A DNA stretch of 21,282 nt, taken from JABMPU01 sp964457455. GTDB taxonomy: Bacteria > Cloacimonadota > Cloacimonadia > Cloacimonadales > TCS61. The translations under genes were made by a program, and so were the position numbers. The notes under the pieces are model-generated. The model worked only from the letters and a program-made list of their open reading frames with translations. It did not search any database and was not told the DNA's origin. Location of the stretch: NCBI GenBank assembly GCA_964457455.1, contig CAYWJN010000043.1, forward strand, positions 1 to 21,282. Direction: 5' to 3'. This document shows, piece by piece, positions 14,375 to 21,282 of this stretch (position 1 is the stretch's first letter; every line of letters starts with the position of its first letter).

Positions 14375-15688
14375 ATGAAGAAGAAAGTTATCATAATGGG
14401 TGCTGCAGGAAGAGATTTCCATAACTTCAATCTTTATTTCAGAGACAATCAGGGTTATGACGTTCTTGCTTTTACTGCCACGCAAATTCCGGATATTGAT
14501 GATAGGAAATATCCGGCTGAATTAGCTGGAAAATTGTATCCTCAAGGAATTCCGATTTTTGCTGAAGATGAACTAATAAATCTGATTAAAAAATTTGAGG
14601 TTGACCAAGTTGTTTTTGCATACAGCGATGTTACTCACGAACGAGTTATGCACAATGCTTCGATCGTAAACGCTGCTGGAGCTGATTTTGTTCTTATGGG
14701 AGTAAGAAACTCACGCGTGAAAACATCTAAGCCTTTAGTAACTATCTGTGCTACTAGAACAGGTTGCGGTAAAAGCCAAACAACCAGACAGGTTGTAAAA
14801 GTTCTCAAAGAAAAAGGTCTTAAAGTTGCTTCTATCCGTCATCCTATGCCTTATGGAGACCTGGTTGCTCAGAAAGTTCAAAGGTTCGCAGTATTAGAAG
14901 ATTTGGAAAAACATAAATGCACGATTGAAGAAATGGAAGAATATGAACCTCACATTGCTATGGGAAGTGTGATTTATGCAGGTGTAGATTATGAAGCAAT
15001 TGTTCGTGAAGCGGAAAAGGAAGCTGATGTCATTATCTGGGATGGTGGAAATAATGATACTCCCTTCTATACTTCAGATAAAGAATTGCAGATCGTTGTG
15101 GTTGACCCTCACAGACCGGGTGATGAAATAAGTTATTATCCGGGAGAAACCAATCTGCGTCTGGCAGATGTGATAGTGATAAATAAGATCGATTCTGCAG
15201 AACCGGAAGGAATTCAAATTGTGCGAGATAATATTCGTTCGATAAATCCTAAAGCAATAATAATCGATGCAGCTTCTCCATTAACAGTTGATAATTTTGA
15301 TATTATTATGGATGCAAAAGTTCTGGTAGTTGAAGATGGTCCCACTCTTACTCACGGTGAAATGACTTATGGAGCAGGAATTGTAGCTGCCGAAAAATAT
15401 GGTGCAAAAGAATTTGTTGATCCGCGCGAAGCTGCTGTGGAAACCATTGCGGATACTTTCGAGAAATATCCTGATATTGGAATTCTGCTGCCGGCAATGG
15501 GTTATGGTAAACAGCAGATTAAAGATCTGGAAGACACGATAAATGCTGTTGATTGTGATGTGGTTATCATTGCAACTCCGATCGATCTTCGCAGAATTGT
15601 TAAAATCAATAAACCTGCAGTTCAGGTGAAATATGAACTCCAGGAAATTGGTCATCCTACAATTGAAGATGTTTTGAAAGATTTCTAA
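14375..15688 (+). CDS. COG2403 predicted GTPase, cyclic 2,3-diphosphoglycerate synthetase-like
   Basis: 437 residues. An N-terminal Rossmann-like start, VIIMGAAGRDFHNFN (5-19), is followed by a P-loop NTPase domain: TRTGCGKSQTT (127-137), DVIIWDGGNND (218-228) and a G4-like VINKIDSAEP (268-277). The C-terminal block GILLPAMGYGKQQI precedes VIIATPIDLRRI. The whole layout fits COG2403, whose characterised archaeal member makes cyclic 2,3-diphosphoglycerate from 2,3-DPG and ATP. In bacteria the product has not been firmly established, so I call the family, not the reaction. The start has AGGAG seven bases upstream. It is the only gene on the plus strand, divergent from nfu, and it ends at a strong hairpin. 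Its codons give somewhat higher G+C than the spacers but not unlike its neighbours. Confidence 0.85.
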   Translation: MKKKVIIMGAAGRDFHNFNLYFRDNQGYDVLAFTATQIPDIDDRKYPAELAGKLYPQGIPIFAEDELINLIKKFEVDQVVFAYSDVTHERVMHNASIVNAAGADFVLMGVRNSRVKTSKPLVTICATRTGCGKSQTTRQVVKVLKEKGLKVASIRHPMPYGDLVAQKVQRFAVLEDLEKHKCTIEEMEEYEPHIAMGSVIYAGVDYEAIVREAEKEADVIIWDGGNNDTPFYTSDKELQIVVVDPHRPGDEISYYPGETNLRLADVIVINKIDSAEPEGIQIVRDNIRSINPKAIIIDAASPLTVDNFDIIMDAKVLVVEDGPTLTHGEMTYGAGIVAAEKYGAKEFVDPREAAVETIADTFEKYPDIGILLPAMGYGKQQIKDLEDTINAVDCDVVIIATPIDLRRIVKINKPAVQVKYELQEIGHPTIEDVLKDF

Positions 15689-15716
15689 CAATATTCATTA
15701 TCAAAGATTTGAAACA

Positions 15717-15750
15717 ACAAAAGAGATTTGCGCTTGCAAATCTCTTTTGT
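15717..15750 (+). terminator. strong hairpin terminator after the COG2403 gene, possibly bidirectional
   Basis: ACAAAAGAGATTTGC (15717-15731) and its exact complement (15736-15750) form a 15-bp stem closed by a GCTT loop, 28 bp after the stop codon. The 3' arm itself contains TCTCTTTTGT, acting as the U-rich stretch. On the other strand the stem ends in the same way (CTCTTTTGTTG), so it can also end the leftward operon that stops at 15797. Confidence 0.75.
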
Positions 15751-15796
15751 ATCTTCGGAGGGTTTTTGCATATTCGACTGGTGAAATTCGTTATTT

Positions 15797-15907
15797 TTAT
15801 TTTATAATTTTATTTATTTTCCTTCTTTTTTTAAAAGCAACTTTAACCAGATTCCAAAGTGCTATTATCAGAACTAAATATAATAAAATAATAACAATAA
15901 CTAACAT
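15797..15907 (-). CDS. 36-residue single-span membrane peptide
   Basis: This short frame starts at the ATG at 15907 and ends at the TAA at 15797. GAGG stands five bases before the ATG, and the start is 7 bp past the stop of the CPxC gene, an operon-like arrangement. The peptide is MLVIVIILLYLVLIIALW followed by a short amphipathic stretch and KKRRKINKIIK at the C-terminus. That is one membrane helix (about 2-25) with a positive tail, so the tail should face the cytoplasm with the N-terminus outside. No family is recognised. Small one-helix proteins near sensor systems often modulate a membrane partner; that role is only an inference here. The coding case rests on the ribosome binding site, spacing and composition, and AT-rich sequence can mimic hydrophobic helices. 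Confidence 0.6.
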   Translation of the reverse strand: MLVIVIILLYLVLIIALWNLVKVAFKKRRKINKIIK

Positions 15908-15914
15908 AAATACC

Positions 15915-16217
15915 TCATCTTAAAAATCTGGAATTCTCAATTTCTTCATAAATAAATTTAAATTCTTCTATTGTTGGTTTTCTGTAACTGATTTTCCTAA
16001 ATTGGAAGCTACCGGAAACCTTAGAAAAAAAACTGGTTTTTATTGAATATCCTAAAAAGTTCTTTTCAATTTGCAGATGATATTTCTCATTAGATTTTGA
16101 ATTTTTACATTCCTTGTATAAAACTGTATAATTTCCATCGAGAACAATATATTCCGGTTCATTACAAATTGGACAATTGATTAAAATAATATTATTTTTC
16201 TTAATCTTCTCTTTCAT
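15915..16217 (-). CDS. small CPxC-containing protein of unknown function
   Basis: 100 residues, not a family I recognise. CPIC (Cys15 to Cys18) with a third cysteine at 37 (YKECKN) resembles half of a zinc ribbon, so a metal-binding or redox site is possible. The middle (about 20-85) is predicted beta-rich by its alternating pattern, and the C-terminus (IEEFKFIYEEIENSRF) looks helical. There is no signal peptide or membrane segment. The frame is open to a TTG at 16235, inside the upstream response-regulator gene. I prefer the ATG at 16217, one base after that gene's TAA, where translational coupling would explain the weak ribosome binding site. It lies between a response regulator and a small membrane peptide and probably shares their sigma-54-dependent transcript. 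Confidence 0.7.
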   Translation of the reverse strand: MKEKIKKNNIILINCPICNEPEYIVLDGNYTVLYKECKNSKSNEKYHLQIEKNFLGYSIKTSFFSKVSGSFQFRKISYRKPTIEEFKFIYEEIENSRFLR

Positions 16218-16218
16218 T

Positions 16219-16596
16219 TTATATTTCTTTTTCAAGGTTTCTTTTTAGTCCTTCTCTTATTTTAAAAATAAGTTCATCATTATCAAATGGTTTAGTAATA
16301 TAATCGTTAGCACCCAGTTCCAAAGCTTTTGCTCTATTAGCTATACTGCTGTAAGCTGTGATCATGATAGTTTGAATATCCTTATATTTTTGCTTAATTC
16401 TTTTTAATGCTTCTAAACCATCCATTCCAGGTAAGCGAATATCCAGAAGTACCAAATCCGGAATAGATTTTTCAATCTCCTGCATAGCAGCATAAGCATT
16501 TCCGGCAATTATCGTGCTGATTCCTATTCCATTTAGAATGTGTGAAAGAAGAAATTGCATATCTTTATTGTCTTCTACAATTAAAACAGAACCCAT
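16219..16596 (-). CDS. single-domain response regulator (CheY-like receiver)
   Basis: 125 residues, a receiver domain with no output domain. Acidic pair Glu8-Asp9, phospho-acceptor Asp52 (LLDIRLPGMDG), Thr80 (MITAY) and Lys102 (ITKPFDNDE) are all present. It aligns without gaps over about 118 residues to the receiver of the NtrC-type protein encoded just upstream: VEDNKDMQF and ITKPFDNDE are identical, and 24 bases (16552-16575) are identical to 18279-18302. This suggests duplication of that receiver. AAAGGAAAAG before the ATG supports the start. A phosphate sink, a competitor for the kinase, or a relay are the usual roles for such stand-alone receivers. A sigma-54 promoter candidate lies about 160 bp upstream, and the 5' leader contains a long imperfect hairpin. 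Confidence 0.93.
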   Translation of the reverse strand: MGSVLIVEDNKDMQFLLSHILNGIGISTIIAGNAYAAMQEIEKSIPDLVLLDIRLPGMDGLEALKRIKQKYKDIQTIMITAYSSIANRAKALELGANDYITKPFDNDELIFKIREGLKRNLEKEI

Positions 16597-16613
16597 TACT
16601 TTTCCTTTTTTTT

Positions 16614-16734
16614 GACGCTGATTTATTTTGATTGTTTATGATTTAATATGATTTTTTCATAATAAATTATAGAAATTTATATGCAAAATATTCCTTTCAT
16701 ATTTAATCATATTTTATCTGTGAAAATCTGCGTC
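16614..16734. repeat. long imperfect inverted repeat with 10-bp phased words
   Basis: The left arm starts GACGCTGATTT (16614); the right arm, read on the minus strand from 16734, starts GACGCAGATTT. Over 38 positions the arms agree at about 27, including TATGATT and AATATGA. Within the left arm TGATT recurs at 16619, 16629, 16639 and 16649, exactly every 10 bp. In the right arm TCAT/TCTG words end at 16700, 16710, 16720 and 16730, again every 10 bp. It fills most of the response-regulator leader downstream of the sigma-54 promoter candidate. Confidence 0.75.
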
Positions 16735-16756
16735 TAATTCCTTTTTTCTTTCAATA

Positions 16757-16773
16757 TGCATTTGCCGAACCAA
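16757..16773 (-). promoter_or_regulatory. candidate sigma-54 (-24/-12) promoter for the response-regulator set
   Basis: On the minus strand from 16773 the sequence is TTGGTTCGGCAAATGCA. GG (16771-16770) and GC (16759-16758) are separated by exactly 10 bases, the strict sigma-54 spacing, and TTGG, CG and TGCA all match the consensus TTGGCACGNNNNTTGCA. Predicted transcription would start near 16746 and run into 16596. An NtrC-type activator is encoded immediately upstream, and a tandem element stands about 130-150 bp upstream of the -24 box. Confidence 0.6.
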
Positions 16774-16902
16774 GTAAAAAAATTAAATATTGAAGGTTTT
16801 AAGAATTTTTATAATTATTTGAAAAATAATAAATAATAAAATCGTTATTTTTTTAAGTGTTATAAAGTGTGAAAAATAAAATTTATTTTTTTGTGTTAGA
16901 AA

Positions 16903-16923
16903 GGAACAAAATGGGACAAAATG
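16903..16923. promoter_or_regulatory. tandem GGRACAAAATG element, candidate activator site
   Basis: GGAACAAAATG at 16903-16913 and GGGACAAAATG at 16913-16923 are direct repeats exactly 10 bp apart, followed by GACACAGTTG. They are centred about 155-165 bp upstream of the predicted sigma-54 start, a normal place for an enhancer bound by an NtrC-type protein. They lie in the 20-40 bp just past the ntrC-like stop. Direct rather than inverted repeats are less usual for Fis-type HTH dimers, so the assignment is tentative. Confidence 0.4.
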
Positions 16924-16940
16924 ACACAGTTGCTAAAAAG

Positions 16941-18323
16941 TTATTTCATAGGGTTCCATTTAAATGGAATATCAAATTTCCGCATCATTCGATATAAACT
17001 TTTCCGCGTGATTTTCAAATGCTCTGCAGCTTTAGTTTTGTGTCCTTCAACCAAATCGAGAGTACGCAAAACCATTTTTTTTTCTACTTCATTTATTGCA
17101 TTTTCCATTGAAAAATTGGATTCAAAGACATCGGGAATATAAATCTCATCATTAATCTTGGATAGACTTTTGGGAAAGCAATCCGGATGAATATAATCAT
17201 TTTTACAGATTAAGGTGGCTCTTTTAACGACATGTTTTAATTCCCTGATATTTCCGGGCCAATGATAATCCTGAAGCAATCTCATTGCTTTTGATGAAAA
17301 TCCTCTCACATTTTTATCCAAATCGATATTTGCTTCAGACAAGAATTCTTTTGCCAAAGTCGGAATGTCATCTTTTCTCTTGTGAAGAAGAGGAAGAAAG
17401 ATGCTGAACTGATTTAATCTATAAAACAAATCATCCCTGAATTCGTTTTTTTGAACAGCTTCCAAAAGGTCGGAATTGGCAGCTACAATTATGCGAACAT
17501 CAACCGGAATAGATTTTTTCCCTCCAATATGATGAATCTCATTCTCTTCAATTGCACGTAACAACTTTTTCTGACCACTTTCAGGAAGGTTTGTGATCTC
17601 ATCAAAAAATAAAGTCCCACCCTCTGCAAGTTCAAACTTACCTTTTTTCATAGAACTCGCTCCGGTAAATGCACCCTCTTCATGACCGAATAACTCGCTT
17701 TCCAGAAGCGTTTCCGGTATTGCTCCGCAATCTATAGCAATAAAAGGTTCTGAATTTCGCTTACTTTTTTGATGGATCATATTCGCAAAAACCTCTTTTC
17801 CGGTTCCACTTTTTCCCTGGATAACAACTATCATATTTGTAGGAGCGATCAAATTAACCTGTTTTATAATGTTTTGAATTTCGGAACTTTCCCCCACAAC
17901 AATTTCGTTTTTATCCTTATCTTTCAATCTTTTTCTGAGCTCTTTTACTTCTTTTGTGAGAAATTGATTTTTCAAAGCTTTTTTTATGGTAAAAATAATT
18001 TCGTCATTATCAAACGGTTTTGTAATATAATCATAAGCTCCCAATTTCATCGCTTTCACAGAATCCTTGATCTGTCCATAAGCTGTAATCATAATTATCT
18101 GGATTTCAGGATTGATTTTCTTCACTTTTTCCAAAACTTCGAAACCATCCATTTTCGGCATGCGAACATCGAGGACGATAAGATTTGGGGTTTTAGTTTT
18201 AACTTTCTTTAATGCTATTTCACCATTTTTAGCAATTGCAGTTGTATAACCTTCTTCCTCTAAGATATGCGAAAGAATAAATTGCATATCTTTATTGTCT
18301 TCAACGATTAAGATATTTTCCAC
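16941..18323 (-). CDS. NtrC-family sigma-54-dependent response regulator
   Basis: 460 residues in three domains. The receiver (1-118) has Glu8-Asp9, Asp52, Thr80 and Lys102. The AAA+ domain (about 142-372) has Walker A GKSGTGKE (170-177), the sigma-54 contact loop GAFTGA (217-222), Walker B GGTLFFDE (235-242) and the arginine region FRDDLFYRLNQF (295-306). The Fis-type HTH is at about 428-452 (KTKAAEHLKITRKSLYRMMRKF). With GAFTGA intact it should open sigma-54 promoters when phosphorylated. The start is a GTG at 18323 preceded by AGGGG, which overlaps the stop of the histidine kinase gene 10 bp upstream, so the two form a cognate pair. A candidate target promoter and its upstream element lie directly after this gene. 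Confidence 0.96.
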   Translation of the reverse strand: MENILIVEDNKDMQFILSHILEEEGYTTAIAKNGEIALKKVKTKTPNLIVLDVRMPKMDGFEVLEKVKKINPEIQIIMITAYGQIKDSVKAMKLGAYDYITKPFDNDEIIFTIKKALKNQFLTKEVKELRKRLKDKDKNEIVVGESSEIQNIIKQVNLIAPTNMIVVIQGKSGTGKEVFANMIHQKSKRNSEPFIAIDCGAIPETLLESELFGHEEGAFTGASSMKKGKFELAEGGTLFFDEITNLPESGQKKLLRAIEENEIHHIGGKKSIPVDVRIIVAANSDLLEAVQKNEFRDDLFYRLNQFSIFLPLLHKRKDDIPTLAKEFLSEANIDLDKNVRGFSSKAMRLLQDYHWPGNIRELKHVVKRATLICKNDYIHPDCFPKSLSKINDEIYIPDVFESNFSMENAINEVEKKMVLRTLDLVEGHKTKAAEHLKITRKSLYRMMRKFDIPFKWNPMK

Positions 18324-18333
18324 AGGTTTTCCC

Positions 18334-21231
18334 CTATGATTTCTTTGGTAATTTAATTATTACTTTTGTACCTTTTTCAATTTCGCTTTCAATATTTATA
18401 AAACCATTATGATCTTCAATGATCTGATGAACTAAAGCTAAACCCAAACCAACTCCTTCATCTTTTGTGGTAAAGAATGGGTCAAATATTTTTTCCAGAT
18501 TCTCTTTTGGAATACCTTTTCCATTATCCGAAATAACAATTTTTATTTTGTTTTCAGCATTTAAAGATGTAGAAATAGAGATGTCTCCCCCATCTTTACA
18601 TGCTTGAAGAGAATTGATGATGATATTCTGAAAAGCTTGTTCAAGCCATTTTTTATCAGCTTTGATTTTTGGAATGTCATTTTCAAAATGCTTTGTGATT
18701 TTTATTTTATTTTTTGAAAATCTTGCTTTCAGATTTTTTATCACGTCTTCAAGAATGTCAGAAATAAAATTATCATCAAATTTCAGTTCTCTCGGTCTGG
18801 CAAAATCAAGTAACTCTTTAATGATTTTATTTGCTTCATTAGAATTCCTCATAATAATTTCCAAATAATCTTGAATCGGTTCTTTCGACTCTATTTTTTT
18901 AATACTTAATTGCGCAGAAGCATTTATATTTGCCAGAGGATTCCTGATTTCATGAGCAATCCCTGCAGCTAATTTTCCTATACTTGCCATACGTTCCGAA
19001 CGGATTAATTGATCCTCCAGGTTTTTTTTATTTGTTGAATCCCGCGTAATAACAACAGCATGTGTAATTTCCTCAAATTCATTTTTATATGGAGTATATG
19101 TAACTTCAAAATAGCGATGTCCAAAATCTACAAAATCAAACCACTCCTCACAGTGAATAACTTTTCCTGTAAAACATTTATCAAGATAACTTTTTATGAT
19201 TTTATTAAATTGTTCTTCTCCCCAAATCTGTTTAACGGATTTACCAACGATCTCTTCGGGCTGCAAATTTTTGAATGTACATCCAAACGCTTTATTCACA
19301 GCTTCATAAATATAATCTTTGTTAATAAAACTCATAAATTCAATTGAAGTATTTGCTATAAATTCAAATTTCCTGAACATCTCCTCAGCTACTTTACGTT
19401 GAGTTATATCACGGGATATTCCTTGAATCATGATAACTTTCTTACATTTATAAATTGGAGTGATACTTGTCTCAGCAACTATCAAGCTTCCGTCAGGCTT
19501 CTTAGATTTAATTTCAAAAGGTAATGGAATTTCTCCATCTAAAGCTTTCTTGAAATTTTCTAAAGAAATTTCATGATCTTCCGGAATGATAATATCTGTA
19601 TATTTTAGAGAATAAAATTTTTCAGCTGTTATTCCAAACTCTTCTTCCATAATTTTATTCACATAAGTAAAAAAACCTTCTGGATTAATCTTATAGACTG
19701 CATCATTGATATTATCAACAAGAGAATGGTATTTTTCCTCGCTCTCTCTCAATTCAGAGGTACGTTCCTCTACCAATTTTTCCAGGTGTAGCTGATATTT
19801 TTCTAATTCCTTTTCTACACGTTCTCGCTCAGAAATCTGTTCATGTAATTTTATATTATTTTTTTGTTTGATTTTAAAAAGAATAAAAATAATTACAAGC
19901 GAAACAAAAATCAGAATAATTATTAACAGCAATCTAAGTTGAAGTTCTTTTTGTAATTTTTGCTCCTTTTTAAGAGAAACAATTTCTTTTTCTTTTTTTT
20001 CGGATTCATATTTTACATGCATTTTTGCGAATTCTTTACTCATATTTTCATTGAAGATACTATCTTTGATGGTTGAAGCAAGAACTTCGTATTCCAGTGC
20101 CTTTTCAAAATCTTTGAGTTCTTTATATAAATTGGCCAAAATCACATAATCATCTTTAATTAATTCTTTTGCTTCGATTTCCAAAGCACATTCTAAACTT
20201 TGTTTAATATAATCCAATGCTGTATCCGGTTCGTTTTTATCTAAATACAAACTTGCGGTATTCGTGGATGTATTGGCAAAACCATATTTATCACCTAATT
20301 CTTTTTTCAGAATTAATGACCTTTTATAATAATCTAAAGCTTTATCAAAATCTTGATAATATTCGTAAATTACAGCAATATTATTTAATGTCGTAGATAT
20401 TCCCTTTTTATTTTCTGTTTCCTCGTATGTTGCCAAAGCTTGATTGTAAAAAGAAAGAGCTTGTTCATAATCCTTGAGTTTCCCATAAACATTTCCGATA
20501 TTATTTAAAGTGAAAGCCATTGAGTTTTTATCTTTAAGATCATTTTTATAGGATAATGATCTTTCATAATACTCCACTGCTTTTTCATACTTCTCTAATT
20601 TTAGAAAAATATTGCCTAAATTATTTAAAGTGCTTGCCAAATCTCTTCGCTCACCCAGTTCTTCCTTTATTTTTAAAGAATGTAAAAGATTCTCTAATGC
20701 TTTTTCATAATTTCCAAGACGGGAATAAATGCTTCCAATATTATTATATGAACCAGCTAAAGCTTTTTTTTCACCTATTATAAGATTTATTTCTAATGCA
20801 TTCTGATAATAAGAAAGTGCAATATCAAAATCACCTAAAAACCAATATACATGACCAAGGTTATCTAATTCATTAGCAATTAATGCATTATCATTAAGTT
20901 TTCTACAAATTATTAATGCGCTTTTATAATTTTGGATCGATTTTTCATACTCTCTATTTTGTCGAAAATAATAGCCAAAAGAATTTAATGCTTTATATTT
21001 TCCCAGATTATCTTTGTGTTTCTTTGCCAGTTTAAAAGCTTGCATTCCGTATTCATAACTTTTTTCAATATTAATTTTTCTGTATGCCCGGGAAATTTCA
21101 TTCAGAATTTCTACCTGTTTTTTCTCTGAAACACTTTTTAATACATTTTTCAAGCTATCAATATTTGCATTTTCCGATATCAAAAGAATCGAAATTAATA
21201 TGAAAAGTATGCTAAGAATAATTTTTTTCAT
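18334..21231 (-). CDS. TPR-PAS hybrid sensor histidine kinase
   Basis: 965 residues. A signal peptide (1-20) leads to an extracytoplasmic domain of eight or nine TPRs with an exact 40-residue period: the GxxY/AxxY positions fall at 86, 126, 166, 206, 246, 286, 326 and 366. A coiled stretch (about 400-432) precedes one membrane helix (433-455), a second coiled coil (456-500), two PAS domains (about 500-612 and 620-735), HisKA with His760 in AGIAHEIRNPL (756-766), and a HATPase_c domain with N box NIIINSLQA (868-876), DNGKGIP (902-908), FDPFFTTK (916-923) and GVGLGLALV (926-934). It should phosphorylate the NtrC-type regulator encoded 10 bp downstream. The TPR array probably senses a peptide or protein partner outside the membrane. 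AAGGAAAG before the ATG at 21231 supports the start. Confidence 0.95.
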   Translation of the reverse strand: MKKIILSILFILISILLISENANIDSLKNVLKSVSEKKQVEILNEISRAYRKINIEKSYEYGMQAFKLAKKHKDNLGKYKALNSFGYYFRQNREYEKSIQNYKSALIICRKLNDNALIANELDNLGHVYWFLGDFDIALSYYQNALEINLIIGEKKALAGSYNNIGSIYSRLGNYEKALENLLHSLKIKEELGERRDLASTLNNLGNIFLKLEKYEKAVEYYERSLSYKNDLKDKNSMAFTLNNIGNVYGKLKDYEQALSFYNQALATYEETENKKGISTTLNNIAVIYEYYQDFDKALDYYKRSLILKKELGDKYGFANTSTNTASLYLDKNEPDTALDYIKQSLECALEIEAKELIKDDYVILANLYKELKDFEKALEYEVLASTIKDSIFNENMSKEFAKMHVKYESEKKEKEIVSLKKEQKLQKELQLRLLLIIILIFVSLVIIFILFKIKQKNNIKLHEQISERERVEKELEKYQLHLEKLVEERTSELRESEEKYHSLVDNINDAVYKINPEGFFTYVNKIMEEEFGITAEKFYSLKYTDIIIPEDHEISLENFKKALDGEIPLPFEIKSKKPDGSLIVAETSITPIYKCKKVIMIQGISRDITQRKVAEEMFRKFEFIANTSIEFMSFINKDYIYEAVNKAFGCTFKNLQPEEIVGKSVKQIWGEEQFNKIIKSYLDKCFTGKVIHCEEWFDFVDFGHRYFEVTYTPYKNEFEEITHAVVITRDSTNKKNLEDQLIRSERMASIGKLAAGIAHEIRNPLANINASAQLSIKKIESKEPIQDYLEIIMRNSNEANKIIKELLDFARPRELKFDDNFISDILEDVIKNLKARFSKNKIKITKHFENDIPKIKADKKWLEQAFQNIIINSLQACKDGGDISISTSLNAENKIKIVISDNGKGIPKENLEKIFDPFFTTKDEGVGLGLALVHQIIEDHNGFINIESEIEKGTKVIIKLPKKS

Positions 21232-21282
21232 AATATCTTTCCTTCGGTAATAATGCTACATTTCACCAAGAATTGAAGCTTT

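Noticed and set aside
15281..15691. Minus-strand frame of 136 codons
   Set aside because: Antisense to the COG2403 gene; asparagine- and isoleucine-rich shadow without a ribosome binding site.
17769..18212. Plus-strand frame of 147 codons
   Set aside because: Antisense to the NtrC-type regulator; no start signal or domain.
21255..21269. Sigma-54-like TTGG...GC upstream of the histidine kinase gene (minus strand)
   Set aside because: GG and GC are separated by 9 bases, not 10; one-base changes in this spacing normally abolish sigma-54 recognition.

Overview
The window is AT-rich bacterial chromosome with Shine-Dalgarno-led genes. The gene set is anaerobe-like: a 2-hydroxyacyl-CoA dehydratase-type activase, FolE2, ApbE, a COG2403 GTPase, a large TPR sensor kinase and a sigma-54 regulator. 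Together with intergenic spacers full of short palindromes and 10-bp-phased repeats, this recalls Candidatus Cloacimonadota or a related FCB-group lineage. That placement is a low-confidence inference from style, not from a marker gene. No rRNA, tRNA, CRISPR array, phage gene or transposase was recognised.

Layout. Almost everything lies on the minus strand and is transcribed right to left. From the right edge: a TPR-PAS-histidine kinase (18334-21231) and an NtrC-type sigma-54 activator (16941-18323). A 344-bp spacer follows, with a well-placed -24/-12 (sigma-54) promoter and a tandem upstream element. Next is a three-gene set: a single-domain response regulator (16219-16596), a small CPxC protein (15915-16217) and a 36-residue membrane peptide (15797-15907). 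The only plus-strand gene, a cyclic-2,3-diphosphoglycerate-synthetase-like GTPase (14375-15688), converges on this set across a strong hairpin. Leftwards from 13991 come nfu, a cupin with a Fur-box-like site, an M42 aminopeptidase, a NatA/NatB-type ABC exporter whose permease is fused to a CPBP protease and coupled to glmS, then recO, apbE, folE2, a two-domain M16 peptidase, a sirtuin, and the 5' part of the activase, cut by the window edge.

How it fits together. The left two thirds is housekeeping: cell-wall precursor synthesis (GlmS), repair (RecO), Fe-S assembly (Nfu), flavinylation (ApbE), pterin synthesis (FolE2) and peptide turnover (M42, M16). The right end looks like a self-contained signalling circuit. 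The kinase probably phosphorylates the NtrC-type regulator, which probably activates the sigma-54 promoter directly downstream of its own gene. That would express a second receiver nearly identical at its N-terminus to the regulator's own receiver, plus two small proteins of unknown function.

The spacers are the other notable part. They hold a perfect 36-bp palindrome, paired hairpins, a dispersed CCTCTCCT hairpin family in three copies, and several tracts in which short words recur every 9-10 bp, one helical turn.
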